The notes beneath the pieces are model-generated. The model worked only from the letters and a program-made list of their open reading frames with translations, did not search any database and was not told the DNA's origin. A stretch of 21,439 bases of DNA from JAMCRM01 sp041685075 (lineage in GTDB: Bacteria > Acidobacteriota > Terriglobia > Bryobacterales > Bryobacteraceae). A program made the translations under genes and the position numbers. Shown piece after piece: positions 9,847-17,357 of this stretch (within the stretch, counting starts at the first letter, position 1; the number at the start of each line of letters is the position of its first letter). The stretch spans positions 1-21,439 of the forward strand of contig JAWLGN010000062.1 in the NCBI GenBank assembly GCA_041685075.1. Direction: 5' to 3'.

Positions 9847-11061
9847 ATGCGGCATGCGGTGAGACGCGGTTCGGAGCGCATGGGCCCCTCTTCCATGCGG
9901 CGCCTGAACAGCGCTTTATTACTGGAGTTGATTCGGGAAAAAGGCTCGGTTTCCAGGGCGGAATTGGCGCGGCTCAGCGGCCTTACGAAGCCCACGGTAT
10001 CTAGCCAGGTGGCCGATCTCCTGCGGCGCGGGCTGCTGATCGAGGATGGTGAGGGTGCGCCGGACCGGCGCGGGGGCAAGCCTTCCCGGCTGCTGCGCTT
10101 CGATCCGGGTTCGGGCAGCCTGGTGGCTGCCGAGATCGGGGCTTCCGAAGTGCGGGTCCGGCTGGCGGACCTGGACGGCACGGTCCTGGACCGCGAGGAC
10201 GCCGCCATCGGGCAGGACCGCCGGGCGGACTGCGTCCTCGACCTGGTGGTGCGATCTATCAACGCCATTCTGGCGCGGGGGCGCGGGCGCAAGCGGAAGC
10301 TGATGGCGGTGGCGGTGGCGGCGCCCGGGCGCGTGGACGTCGATTCCGGCGTGGTGCTCGGGGTAGATAACGTTTTTCACTGGCGGAATACCCCGGTACG
10401 GAGCCGCCTGGAGCGCGCCTTTCACGTACCCGTCCTGGTGGAGAACGACATCAACCTGGCGGCCTTCGGGGAGCTGCACTACGGCCTCTGCAAGGGCGTG
10501 CGCAACTTCGTGTTGATCCGTGCGGATACTGGCGTCGGCGCGGGACTGGTGCTGGACGGCCGCGTATACCAGGGCCACCACTGGGCGGCCGGCGAGATCG
10601 GGCACATGCTATTCGACCGGCAGGCGGTGGCGGCGGAGTTCGACGCGCGCGGCTACCTGGAGTCGGCCATCGGCACCGACCGGGTGCGGGAACGCGTCTC
10701 GACCGCCGGGGCCGGGTCGTTGGCCGAAAGCAGCCGCCTGAGCGTCGAACTGGCCGAAGCGCTGCGGAAGGGCGACGCCGCTGCGGCGGGCATTCTCGAC
10801 GACCTGGGCGCGCATCTCAGCCTGGCGGCCGCCAACCTGGTGGCCACGCTCGACCCCGAGATGATCGTCCTGGACGGCGAACTGGTCGGGTTGGTGATCG
10901 ATCGCATCCGGGAGACCGTCGCTCGTCTCATCCCCTGGCCGGTTCGCGTCGAGAGATCCGCGTTGGGTGCGGAGGCCGGCCTGATGGGGGCCCTGGGATT
11001 AGCCCGGGGCACCGGACACCAGATGCTTTGCGGCGCCATCCGCGTTGAAGCTCAACTGTAG
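9847..11061 (+). CDS. ROK-family transcriptional repressor
   Basis: A 404-residue NagC/XylR-type regulator: an N-terminal winged helix-turn-helix (about residues 18-75, with VSRAELARLSGLTKPTVSSQ as recognition region) and a sugar-kinase-like ROK domain. The domain keeps the END motif (D201), DTGVGAG (227-233) and the sugar-contact E-I-G-H (E250, H253). The zinc-binding C-x-C-G-x-x-G-C segment is missing: after H253 the sequence runs through A260-x-x-x-F with no cysteine up to Y270. The start is uncertain. ATG 9847 has no ribosome-binding site and could be leaderless; ATGs at 9880 and 9895 would still keep the HTH. A palindrome of the type repeated at 14111 sits just upstream. Likely target genes are itself and the 14268-20734 operon. 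The effector is probably a sugar or amino sugar. Confidence 0.9.
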   Translation: MRHAVRRGSERMGPSSMRRLNSALLLELIREKGSVSRAELARLSGLTKPTVSSQVADLLRRGLLIEDGEGAPDRRGGKPSRLLRFDPGSGSLVAAEIGASEVRVRLADLDGTVLDREDAAIGQDRRADCVLDLVVRSINAILARGRGRKRKLMAVAVAAPGRVDVDSGVVLGVDNVFHWRNTPVRSRLERAFHVPVLVENDINLAAFGELHYGLCKGVRNFVLIRADTGVGAGLVLDGRVYQGHHWAAGEIGHMLFDRQAVAAEFDARGYLESAIGTDRVRERVSTAGAGSLAESSRLSVELAEALRKGDAAAAGILDDLGAHLSLAAANLVATLDPEMIVLDGELVGLVIDRIRETVARLIPWPVRVERSALGAEAGLMGALGLARGTGHQMLCGAIRVEAQL

Positions 11062-11069
11062 CGCCCTCT

Positions 11070-11088
11070 CGGCCGGCGGAGCCGGCCG
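11070..11088 (+). terminator. GC-rich hairpin after the ROK gene
   Basis: CGGCCGGC (11070-11077) and GCCGGCCG (11081-11088) form a perfect 8-bp stem with a 3-base loop, 8 bases after the ROK stop. There is no T-tract, so it may stabilise the ROK transcript or only weaken read-through into the DUF1080 gene at 11140. Confidence 0.4.
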
Positions 11089-11139
11089 GACCGCGGGGAT
11101 CGCAGCATCGCCCGGCGCCGGAGGTGCGGGAAGGTGACT

Positions 11140-11751
11140 ATGAGGTTTCTGATCTGGATCGCCGCCATGGCCCCCGCTGTCTTGGGCGCCCAGAGCGACG
11201 GCTTCGTTTCGCTCATGCCGAAGAAGGACGTGGGCGAGCACTGGGTGGTGGTCGGCACGCCGCAGGAGACCTGGCGCGTCGAGGATGGCGTCATCGCCTG
11301 CGCGGGCGAGCCGAGGGGCTATCTCCGCAGCCAGCGGAAGTACCGCAACTACGTCTTCCGCGCGGAGTGGCGCTTCCAGACCGAAGGCTGGACGCAGGCT
11401 CCGGAGCGGTGGCCCAACGCCGGTTTCTTCATTCACGCCAGCGAGGAGCAGGGCAAGCGATGGCCCGTGTCTTTCGTTGAGGTGCAGGGGCACTTCGGCG
11501 AAGCGGGTAGTGTGTTTAACGGCGGCATTCAAGGCGCGAAGCGGGGGCCTATCGTCAAAAATCGCATCCGCTTCGGCGACTGGGACCGCGTCGAGGTCAC
11601 CTCGCAGAACGGCACCGTGAAGGTGATCTTGAACGGCGAACTGGTGAACGAAGGTTGGGGCGCCAACCCTGCCGAAGGCTATATCTGCCTGCAATCGGAG
11701 GGCTGGCCGGTGTTGTACAGGAACGTGCAGATTCGGGTTCTGCCGGATTAA
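11140..11751 (+). CDS. DUF1080 / 3-keto-disaccharide hydrolase family protein, exported
   Basis: A 203-residue single-domain PF06439 protein. Residues 1-18 are a signal peptide (MRFLIWIAAMAPAVLGAQ, cut near LGA-Q). Family features are the W-R-V-E-D-G-V-I strand, YRNYVFRAEWRF, NAGFFIHA, EVQGHFG and NRIRFGDWDRVEV, followed by a terminal YRNVQIRVL strand. It is shorter than the copies at 6754 and 12865 and diverges from both, so these are old paralogues rather than recent copies. The ATG at 11140 has GGGAAGG 5 bases upstream; a GTG at 11134 is a possible alternative. It is followed by the Gfo/Idh/MocA gene after 13 bases, which suggests a shared periplasmic job on keto-sugars. Confidence 0.82.
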   Translation: MRFLIWIAAMAPAVLGAQSDGFVSLMPKKDVGEHWVVVGTPQETWRVEDGVIACAGEPRGYLRSQRKYRNYVFRAEWRFQTEGWTQAPERWPNAGFFIHASEEQGKRWPVSFVEVQGHFGEAGSVFNGGIQGAKRGPIVKNRIRFGDWDRVEVTSQNGTVKVILNGELVNEGWGANPAEGYICLQSEGWPVLYRNVQIRVLPD

Positions 11752-11764
11752 GGAGTGATCGCAT

Positions 11765-12868
11765 ATGGCACAAGGATACTCGCGGAGATACTTTTTCGGC
11801 GGAGCGGCCGCGCTGGCGGCCGTCCGGCCGCTGGCGGCGCAGGGCATGCCGCGCGCCGGCTTCATTGGAGTGGGAATTCGCGGCGCGCACCTGGTGAAGA
11901 CCGTGCTGGCGAGCGACCGGGCCAAAGTAGCGGCCATTTGCGATAACCACGAAGGGCGGCTGGCGGCGTCGCTCAAGACCGCCGAACGCGACCAGCCGCG
12001 CGGCTACGCCGATTACCGCCGCCTGCTCGACGATAAGAGCATCGATGCCGTCTTCATCGCTACGCCCTGCCACCTGCACGAGGAAATGGCCATCGCGGCG
12101 GTCCAGGCGGGCAAGCACGTCTATTGCGAGAAGCCTGTGGCGATCACCCCGGCCGGGTGCGACGCCGTCGCCCGCGCGGCACGAGCCGCCAGGACCGTGT
12201 TTCAGACGGGCCATCAACTCCGCGCCAGCAAGGTCTACCGCGCCACCCTGGAGAAGATCCACCAGGGCTTCGCGGGCAGGCTGCTGTTCGTCCGCGGGCA
12301 ACGCCATCACGGCAGCCGCACCATGGTGGTATCGCCCGGCAAGGAGTGGTACTACGACCGCAACAAGAGCGGGGACATCATCGTCGAAAACGCCGTCCAC
12401 GAAATCGACGTCTTCAACTGGGTGAACGGCGCGCACCCGCTGAAGGCCTGCGGAATGGGCGGGTGCAACCTGTTTGCCAACCAGCCGCCGGGGCGCAGCG
12501 TCACCGACCATTACATCGTCGTCTGGGAATACCCCAACAACGTTCACGTCACCTATAGCCAGGCCGACTACACGCACCCGGACGTCGGCGGAGGCCGTTT
12601 CGAGCACGCGCACTTCAGCAAGCTGTCCGTGGATATCACCCGTGGCCGGTTCTACGAGCCGGGCGGGCGCAAGCCGGTCTACACGGTCGAGATCGAGGGC
12701 CGGGACGAGTTGGACGCGCAGGCCATCGCGGGCTTCTTCGATTGCATTCGCAACGGCGGCAAGCCGTGGGCCGATGTGGAAGTGGGGCGCATGGCGGTAA
12801 TGTCCGCCCTGCTGGCGCGCAAGTCGTTCTATGAAGGCCGCACCGTGAAGTGGGAGGAGTTGGCGTGA
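11765..12868 (+). CDS. Gfo/Idh/MocA-family oxidoreductase, Tat-exported
   Basis: A 367-residue NAD(P)-dependent oxidoreductase-like protein. A Tat signal (SRRYFFGGAAALAAV, residues 6-20) predicts export in folded form. The dinucleotide loop is G35-x-G37-x-x-G40 and the catalytic lysine lies in a standard C-E-K-P (E122-K123-P124). The segment E-N-A-V-H-E-I-D (H211, D214) matches the usual catalytic His/Asp region. An AGGAG lies about 8 bases before the ATG. The gene sits between two DUF1080 genes: 13 bases after the first, and overlapping the start of the next by a GTGA junction. The inferred role is oxidation of a glycoside (probably at C3) to a keto-glycoside for cleavage by the DUF1080 partners. 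The donor and acceptor are unknown. Confidence 0.88.
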   Translation: MAQGYSRRYFFGGAAALAAVRPLAAQGMPRAGFIGVGIRGAHLVKTVLASDRAKVAAICDNHEGRLAASLKTAERDQPRGYADYRRLLDDKSIDAVFIATPCHLHEEMAIAAVQAGKHVYCEKPVAITPAGCDAVARAARAARTVFQTGHQLRASKVYRATLEKIHQGFAGRLLFVRGQRHHGSRTMVVSPGKEWYYDRNKSGDIIVENAVHEIDVFNWVNGAHPLKACGMGGCNLFANQPPGRSVTDHYIVVWEYPNNVHVTYSQADYTHPDVGGGRFEHAHFSKLSVDITRGRFYEPGGRKPVYTVEIEGRDELDAQAIAGFFDCIRNGGKPWADVEVGRMAVMSALLARKSFYEGRTVKWEELA

Positions 12869-13494
12869 GACTCGCGGCCCTTTGTCTGCTGCTGGCGGCC
12901 GGGATGCCGGCGCTGGCCCAGCCTCGCGATACCGGCTGGGTGCCGCTGTTTAACGGCAAGGATCTGACCGGCTGGAAGGTGGTGGGGCCGGAGCGCTGGA
13001 CCGTCGAGAACGGAACCATCCTCGGGGAAGGCATTCACGGCAAGGACGGCTTCCTCAAAACCCTGAAGACCTACAAAAATTTTCACGCGTTTCTGCGCTT
13101 CAAATGTGAGACGGAGAACAATAGCGGGTTCTTTTTCCACTCCGATATCGAGGAAGACATCAGCAAGATCCGCTATATCCAGGTGGAGATTGACAGCCGG
13201 GTGGGCGGCCATACCGGCGGGCTGCACGGCGATCATACGCCGGAACTCGGGGGCCGGAGTTGGATCGTCTGGCCCGCGCCGGAAAACGAGACCGTGCTGC
13301 GGCCCTTCGAGTGGAACGAGATGCTGGTGATGGTGGAAGGCAACCGCATCCGCACGCGCCTGAACGGGGTCGAAATGATCGATTTCACCTATCCCGACCC
13401 GCGTAATACCGACGGGATCGTCGCGCTGCAGATCCATCCCGGCAAGCCTTCGCGCATACGGTTCAAAGATATCTATATCCGCGAACTGCCGTAG
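12865..13494 (+). CDS. DUF1080 / 3-keto-disaccharide hydrolase family protein, exported
   Basis: A 209-residue single-domain PF06439 protein with a cleavable signal (MRLAALCLLLAAGMPALAQ, cut near ALA-Q). Characteristic segments are WVPLFNGKDLTGWKVVG, W-T-V-E-N-G-T-I, NNSGFFFHSDI, YIQVEIDSR and RTRLNGVEMIDF, ending in the FKDIYIREL strand. The GTG start at 12865 overlaps the TGA of the oxidoreductase (GTGA) and has a GAGGAG 5-8 bases upstream. The longer in-frame GTG at 12850 would add five residues before the signal and lacks such a site. The overlap implies coupled translation with the oxidoreductase. It probably cleaves the keto-glycoside made by that partner; this is inference from the family and layout. 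Confidence 0.85.
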   Translation: MRLAALCLLLAAGMPALAQPRDTGWVPLFNGKDLTGWKVVGPERWTVENGTILGEGIHGKDGFLKTLKTYKNFHAFLRFKCETENNSGFFFHSDIEEDISKIRYIQVEIDSRVGGHTGGLHGDHTPELGGRSWIVWPAPENETVLRPFEWNEMLVMVEGNRIRTRLNGVEMIDFTYPDPRNTDGIVALQIHPGKPSRIRFKDIYIRELP

Positions 13495-13559
13495 CGGACG
13501 GCAGCACAACCGCCCGCGGATTCGATATCATAACCAGAACAGAACAAAGAGGAGTACCT

Positions 13560-14018
13560 ATGCGCGTATCGACTGTTCTTGGGCGCTTGGCGCTCGTGCT
13601 TGCCGCCGGGCTGTTGATGATTGCGCCTGCACAGGCCGGCGAAAAGAAGCTGATGCACTGCTTCGCCTTTACTGTTGTTGAAGGCGCCACCGATGCCGAC
13701 TGGACCGCGTTCCAGAAGGCTACGGATGCGCTGCCGGGCAAAATACCCGGCCTCACCCGGGTATGGCATGGCAAGCTGCGGTCGCCCCTAACGCTGTTCA
13801 ATACCGACGCCGAAACCCGGAAGAAGCTGCGGGGCGGCGCCGCCGAAGTTACGGGTCCGGTCAGCAGTATCCGCCGGCAATACGGGGTCTGCATGGAGAT
13901 GAATGATGAGGCGGCGCTGAAGCAGTATGCCGGCCACCCCGCCCACAGCGAATGGGTGAAGGTTTACGAGAAAGTCCGGGTCTACGGCACCACGACGTTC
14001 GACATTTTGGGCCAGTAG
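13560..14018 (+). CDS. Exported Dabb-domain (stress-responsive A/B barrel) protein
   Basis: A 152-residue protein with a clear signal peptide (residues 1-26, ending APAQA) and a dimeric alpha/beta-barrel (Dabb) domain. The domain begins with LMHCFAFTVVEG and ends with ...KVRVYGTTTFDIL, with the usual helix DADWTAFQKATDALPGKIPGL and the repeated strand near MEMNDEAALKQYAGHPAHSEW. Dabb proteins bind small organic molecules, and several act as small enzymes or stress proteins; no function can be fixed here. A GAGGAG lies 5-10 bases before the ATG. It follows the DUF1080 gene by 65 bases on the same strand, so cotranscription is possible. A GC-rich hairpin follows its stop. Confidence 0.78.
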   Translation: MRVSTVLGRLALVLAAGLLMIAPAQAGEKKLMHCFAFTVVEGATDADWTAFQKATDALPGKIPGLTRVWHGKLRSPLTLFNTDAETRKKLRGGAAEVTGPVSSIRRQYGVCMEMNDEAALKQYAGHPAHSEWVKVYEKVRVYGTTTFDILGQ

Positions 14019-14030
14019 ACGCCGGCACGC

Positions 14031-14051
14031 CGCGGCCCCGTTCCGGCCGCG
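14031..14051 (+). terminator. GC-rich hairpin after the Dabb gene
   Basis: CGCGGCC (14031-14037) and GGCCGCG (14045-14051) are perfect complements around a 7-base loop, 12 bases after the Dabb stop. There is no T-tract. It lies before the ROK-operator promoter at 14103 and probably marks the end of the preceding transcript. Confidence 0.45.
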
Positions 14052-14102
14052 CATGAATCGAGAAGTTGCGGAACACGTTTGGGCTGGTGCTTCTGGTGTT
14101 CC

Positions 14103-14131
14103 TTGACAAGTTAGGCAACTTGCCTTACTAT
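14103..14131 (+). promoter_or_regulatory. Sigma70-type promoter of the M20-decarboxylase-NagB-like-heparinase operon
   Basis: TTGACA at 14103-14108, a 17-base spacer and TACTAT at 14126-14131. The expected start of transcription is near 14138, giving a leader of about 130 bases before the ATG at 14268. The spacer carries a palindrome shared with the ROK gene, so repression by blocking RNA polymerase is likely. Confidence 0.7.
14111..14127. promoter_or_regulatory. Candidate ROK operator inside the operon promoter
   Basis: TTAGGCAA-C-TTGCCTTA is a 17-bp palindrome (7 of 8 pairs) lying between the -35 and -10 hexamers. It has the same TTAGGxAA-C-TT frame as the site at 9822-9838 just before the ROK gene. 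A second, overlapping symmetry AAGTT-AGGC-AACTT covers 14108-14121. Confidence 0.6.
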
Positions 14132-14267
14132 AGGCTGCAAATTCGATCCGCCGGTGCCGCGGAGTCTGACGGACGCCCGATCATGGCGACCGCACGCGTC
14201 GGCGCGGGCAGTCTGGAGAGGCGTACCGAGTAGATTACAGACCGGAGGACACTTCAGCAGGAGCCGC

Positions 14268-15554
14268 ATGATTCCTACCCTCGAAACCGAACTGACCAGG
14301 TACGTGGAACGCAAGCGGGACCGGCTCGTCGGCCTCGTGCAGAAACTGGTCCAGATGCCGTCCGAGAACACCCCGCCCGATGGCGCAGAAGGGCGCTGCC
14401 AGGCCTTCATCGCGGAGCACCTTTCCGCCTGCGGGATGACACCCTCGGTCTACAAGCTGGGCGACGTGCCCGGATTAGCGGAGCATCCGCTGTACTGGCC
14501 GGGGCGCAATTACGAGAACCGGCCCAACGTCGGCGCGAAGCGGACGGGCTCCGGCGGCGGGAGATCACTGGTGCTCTCCGGCCATATCGATACCGTGCCG
14601 GCGGGCAGCCTGCCCTGGACTGTGAGACCTTTCGGCGGAGAGATCGACGGCAACCGGCTGTACGGGCGCGGCTCGAATGACATGAAGGCCGGCGCCGCGG
14701 TGAACCTGTTTGTGGCGGAGGCGCTGCACGAGCTGGGTATCCGGCTGTGCGGCGACGTGATCTTCGAATCCATCGTGGACGAGGAGTTCGGCGGCTCGAA
14801 CGGCACCATAGCGGGCCGGCTGATGGGCTTCAACGCGGATGCCGCGGTGATCTCCGAGCCGACCAACCTGCGCATCTGCCCGGCCCAGCGCGGCGGCCGC
14901 ATTGCGCACCTCACCCTGCGCGCGATCCCCAACGCCGGCATCCTCTCCGACGGCACCTATCCGCAAGGCGTGATTCCCGTGTTGCGCGCGTTTCTCAACG
15001 CCGTGCCGTCCTTCGCGGAGCGGCGGCGCTCTACCGCTCCCATTCATCCGCTCTACGCGAAACACCCCGACCCGGTGCCGGTGTGCGTCACTAAAATCAG
15101 CACAGGCCCATGGGGCAACAGCGAGCCGCAACTGGTGCCGGACACCTGCCAGTTGGAGTTTTTCTGGCAGGCCATGCCGGGCGAAACACGGGAGAACATC
15201 GACGCGGAGTTCTTTGCCTGGCTGAACGGAATTACGGCGGAACGACAGGCCCCGCCGGATGTCGAGTTCCCCATTCGCTGGCTGCCCGGCTCCGCGATTC
15301 CGACCGACGCGCCGCTGGTGGTCGAGTTGCAGCGTACCGCGGGCGACGTCCTGCGCAAGACCGTGCCGGTGGTGGGCATGGAAGGCCCCGCCGACATGTT
15401 CGTCTTCCAGCAGGGCTTCAATATCCCCGCGGTGATGTGGGGCCCCACCGGAGGCAACACGCACGTGGCCGATGAGTACGTGGAGCTTGACTCGGTGGTG
15501 GATGCCGCCAAGGTCCTGCTGCACTTCGTCTGCGAATGGTGTAAGACCGCCTGA
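14268..15554 (+). CDS. M20-family metallopeptidase/amidohydrolase (ArgE/DapE/ACY1 type)
   Basis: A 428-residue cytoplasmic di-zinc hydrolase that cleaves amide bonds of N-acyl amino acids, dipeptides or related compounds. Visible metal and catalytic residues are S-G-H-I-D (H106, D108), N-D-M-K (D138, bridging), D-E-E (general base E172 and ligand E173) and the late G-G-N-T-H-V (H399). The interposed lid domain is present. I start at ATG 14268, which has AGGAG at 14259-14263; an upstream in-frame extension to 14154 lacks family similarity. No signal peptide is present. It is the first gene of the ROK-operator operon and overlaps a perfect palindrome at its stop. In this position it could deacylate an amino sugar or amino acid derivative, but that is inference. 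Confidence 0.85.
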   Translation: MIPTLETELTRYVERKRDRLVGLVQKLVQMPSENTPPDGAEGRCQAFIAEHLSACGMTPSVYKLGDVPGLAEHPLYWPGRNYENRPNVGAKRTGSGGGRSLVLSGHIDTVPAGSLPWTVRPFGGEIDGNRLYGRGSNDMKAGAAVNLFVAEALHELGIRLCGDVIFESIVDEEFGGSNGTIAGRLMGFNADAAVISEPTNLRICPAQRGGRIAHLTLRAIPNAGILSDGTYPQGVIPVLRAFLNAVPSFAERRRSTAPIHPLYAKHPDPVPVCVTKISTGPWGNSEPQLVPDTCQLEFFWQAMPGETRENIDAEFFAWLNGITAERQAPPDVEFPIRWLPGSAIPTDAPLVVELQRTAGDVLRKTVPVVGMEGPADMFVFQQGFNIPAVMWGPTGGNTHVADEYVELDSVVDAAKVLLHFVCEWCKTA

Positions 15555-15574
15555 CGGCCCGGCGCCGGGCCGTC
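15553..15574 (+). other. Perfect 22-bp palindrome between the M20 and decarboxylase genes
   Basis: The sequence from 15553 (GACGGCCCGGC) to 15574 is identical to its own reverse complement. It overlaps the M20 stop codon and lies 12 bases before the decarboxylase ATG, in place of a recognisable ribosome-binding site. As RNA it could fold into a stem of 9 bp with a 4-base loop. Confidence 0.7.
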
Positions 15575-15586
15575 ATCCTGAACGTT

Positions 15587-17305
15587 ATGACCGGGAAGAG
15601 CCACCACCACGGCATTTCGCCCGCTTTCGAGCGCGCGTTCAACCGCGTAAAGGAGTACTTCTTTTCGCGCAACCCGCGCTACTGGCCCTGCTTCGCCGAT
15701 CCGCGCTTCGCCGATATCCTGGCGTTCCGGAAGCGGCGCCTCTCGCCGGAGGAAGGCATCGCCGCCTGGCCGGACGGACCCGCCATTCACGCCCGGCTCA
15801 CCTCGCGGGAGACCGCCGTGCCGCGGCGCCTCACCGAGCCCACCGGCGCCTTCGACGCGGTGTTGGGTTTCACGGCTGCGCTCTCGAAGAACTGGGAAGA
15901 TCCGGCCAGCGTCGAAAACGTCATCACCATGCCCTGCGACCCCGGCATCTACGGGGCCATGCTCGGCTCGCTGGTGAACCCCAACCTGGTCTATCGCGAC
16001 TACGCCGGCATGGCGGCCGAACTGGAGCACGCCGTCATCCGCCAGGTCGCGCAGCTGGCGGGCTACGACGTGGAGCGCGCCACCGGCATCTTCACCCAGG
16101 GCGGCACGTTCTGCAATCTCTATGGTTATCTGACCGGCATTCGCAAGTCGCTGCCCCAGGCGCGGCTCTCCGGGATGGGCAACACGCCGGACTACCGCAT
16201 CATCAACTCGCAGGGCGGCCATTATTCCAACATCACCAGCCTCTCGCTGCTGGGGGTGGATATCCGGCAGCGGGCCATCCGGATCAAGATTGGCGAGAAC
16301 AACGAGATGGATTTGGGCGACCTGGAAAGGCACCTGCGCGCCTGCTTCGAGCTGCGCTCGGTCGTCCCCACCATCATGCTCACCATGGGAACCACCGATA
16401 CCTTCGCGGTGGACCGCATCAAGCCCGTCTACGACCTGCGCAACCGCCTCTGCAGCCACTATGACATCTCCCCCATGCCGCATATTCACGTGGACTCCGC
16501 TATCGGCTGGGCGATGCTCTTCTTCCTCGAGTACGATTTCGCAAACAACCCCCTGGAGATCAACCCCGCCACGCTGGCGGGCATCCGCCGCAACGTGGAG
16601 TACTTCCGGGAGCTGAAGTACGCGGATTCGTTCACCGTGGACTTTCAGAAGTGGGGCTACGTGCCCTATACCTCCAGCCTGATTCTGTTCAAAGACCGCG
16701 CGGATCTGAAGTACCTGGAGCACGATCCGGAAAACTTCTACTACTTCGAAAAAGAGGTCCAGGGGTATACGCACCTGCACTCCACGGTCGAGTGCTCGCG
16801 CGGCGCGGGGGGAGTCTTCGGCGCCTGGGCCGCGCTGAACTACATGGGCATCGAGGGCTACCAGACCGTGCTGGCGCACTGCCTGCAGAACGCCGGTTAC
16901 CTGCGCCATCGGCTGGAGCAGCTCGGCTTCGTGAAGGTGATCGCCCCGGACAACCAGGGCCCCAGCGTGGGCTTCCGCATCTACAACCCGCAGCAGGTGA
17001 AGGATCCCGACGCGGAGTTCGCCTACGAGTGCCGCATCCAGAGCGGGCGCGAGTATCTCGAGCGTCTGGCGCGGAACAACGCCTGGCACCGGCGCGTGTT
17101 TCTCGAACGCGGCAGGGCGGGGCTGTTCACCAACTGGGTGGAATTCATCGCCCACACCGCCTACGACGACCGGGGACGGCATTACCGGCTTCCCGGAGAG
17201 AAAGCCGTCTTCCTCAATCCGGCCACCACGCGCCGCGAGATCGACATCTATATCGACACGCTCTGCCGCGCCGCCGCGGGGCGAAAGGCCCACGCGGCGG
17301 AGTGA
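15587..17305 (+). CDS. PLP-dependent decarboxylase, group II (glutamate/aromatic amino acid decarboxylase-like)
   Basis: A 572-residue cytoplasmic pyridoxal-phosphate enzyme of the group II amino acid decarboxylase fold. The PLP-binding features are FTQGGTFCNLYGYLTGIRK (the G-T-x-x-N-L loop), S-Q-G-G-H-Y-S-N with the ring-stacking His, H301-V302-D303 (Asp contacting the pyridine nitrogen; usually followed by AA or SA), and F-Q-K355-W-G-Y, where K355 is the Schiff-base lysine. In most relatives the residue before that lysine is His; here it is Gln. It is longer than typical members (about 470-500). The ATG at 15587 has no clear ribosome-binding site, and a 22-bp palindrome ends 12 bases before it. 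The second gene of the operon; amino acid substrate unknown. Confidence 0.85.
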   Translation: MTGKSHHHGISPAFERAFNRVKEYFFSRNPRYWPCFADPRFADILAFRKRRLSPEEGIAAWPDGPAIHARLTSRETAVPRRLTEPTGAFDAVLGFTAALSKNWEDPASVENVITMPCDPGIYGAMLGSLVNPNLVYRDYAGMAAELEHAVIRQVAQLAGYDVERATGIFTQGGTFCNLYGYLTGIRKSLPQARLSGMGNTPDYRIINSQGGHYSNITSLSLLGVDIRQRAIRIKIGENNEMDLGDLERHLRACFELRSVVPTIMLTMGTTDTFAVDRIKPVYDLRNRLCSHYDISPMPHIHVDSAIGWAMLFFLEYDFANNPLEINPATLAGIRRNVEYFRELKYADSFTVDFQKWGYVPYTSSLILFKDRADLKYLEHDPENFYYFEKEVQGYTHLHSTVECSRGAGGVFGAWAALNYMGIEGYQTVLAHCLQNAGYLRHRLEQLGFVKVIAPDNQGPSVGFRIYNPQQVKDPDAEFAYECRIQSGREYLERLARNNAWHRRVFLERGRAGLFTNWVEFIAHTAYDDRGRHYRLPGEKAVFLNPATTRREIDIYIDTLCRAAAGRKAHAAE

Positions 17306-17357
17306 GCGCCGGAGGACCGCGCGGGCTATGATACCCTCCACAACATAGGAGAGATCC

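Noticed and set aside
11140..13494. Recent tandem duplication of the DUF1080 genes
   Set aside because: The copies share only family-level features and differ in length and sequence, so they are old paralogues.
14154..14267. 38-residue N-terminal extension of the M20 protein
   Set aside because: It begins just after the -10 of the promoter, has no ribosome-binding site, and the family starts at the ATG at 14268, which has AGGAG before it.
17326..17340. TATGAT-like -10 before the NagB-like gene
   Set aside because: No -35 partner at the right distance, and the gene is only 52 bases behind the decarboxylase in an operon.
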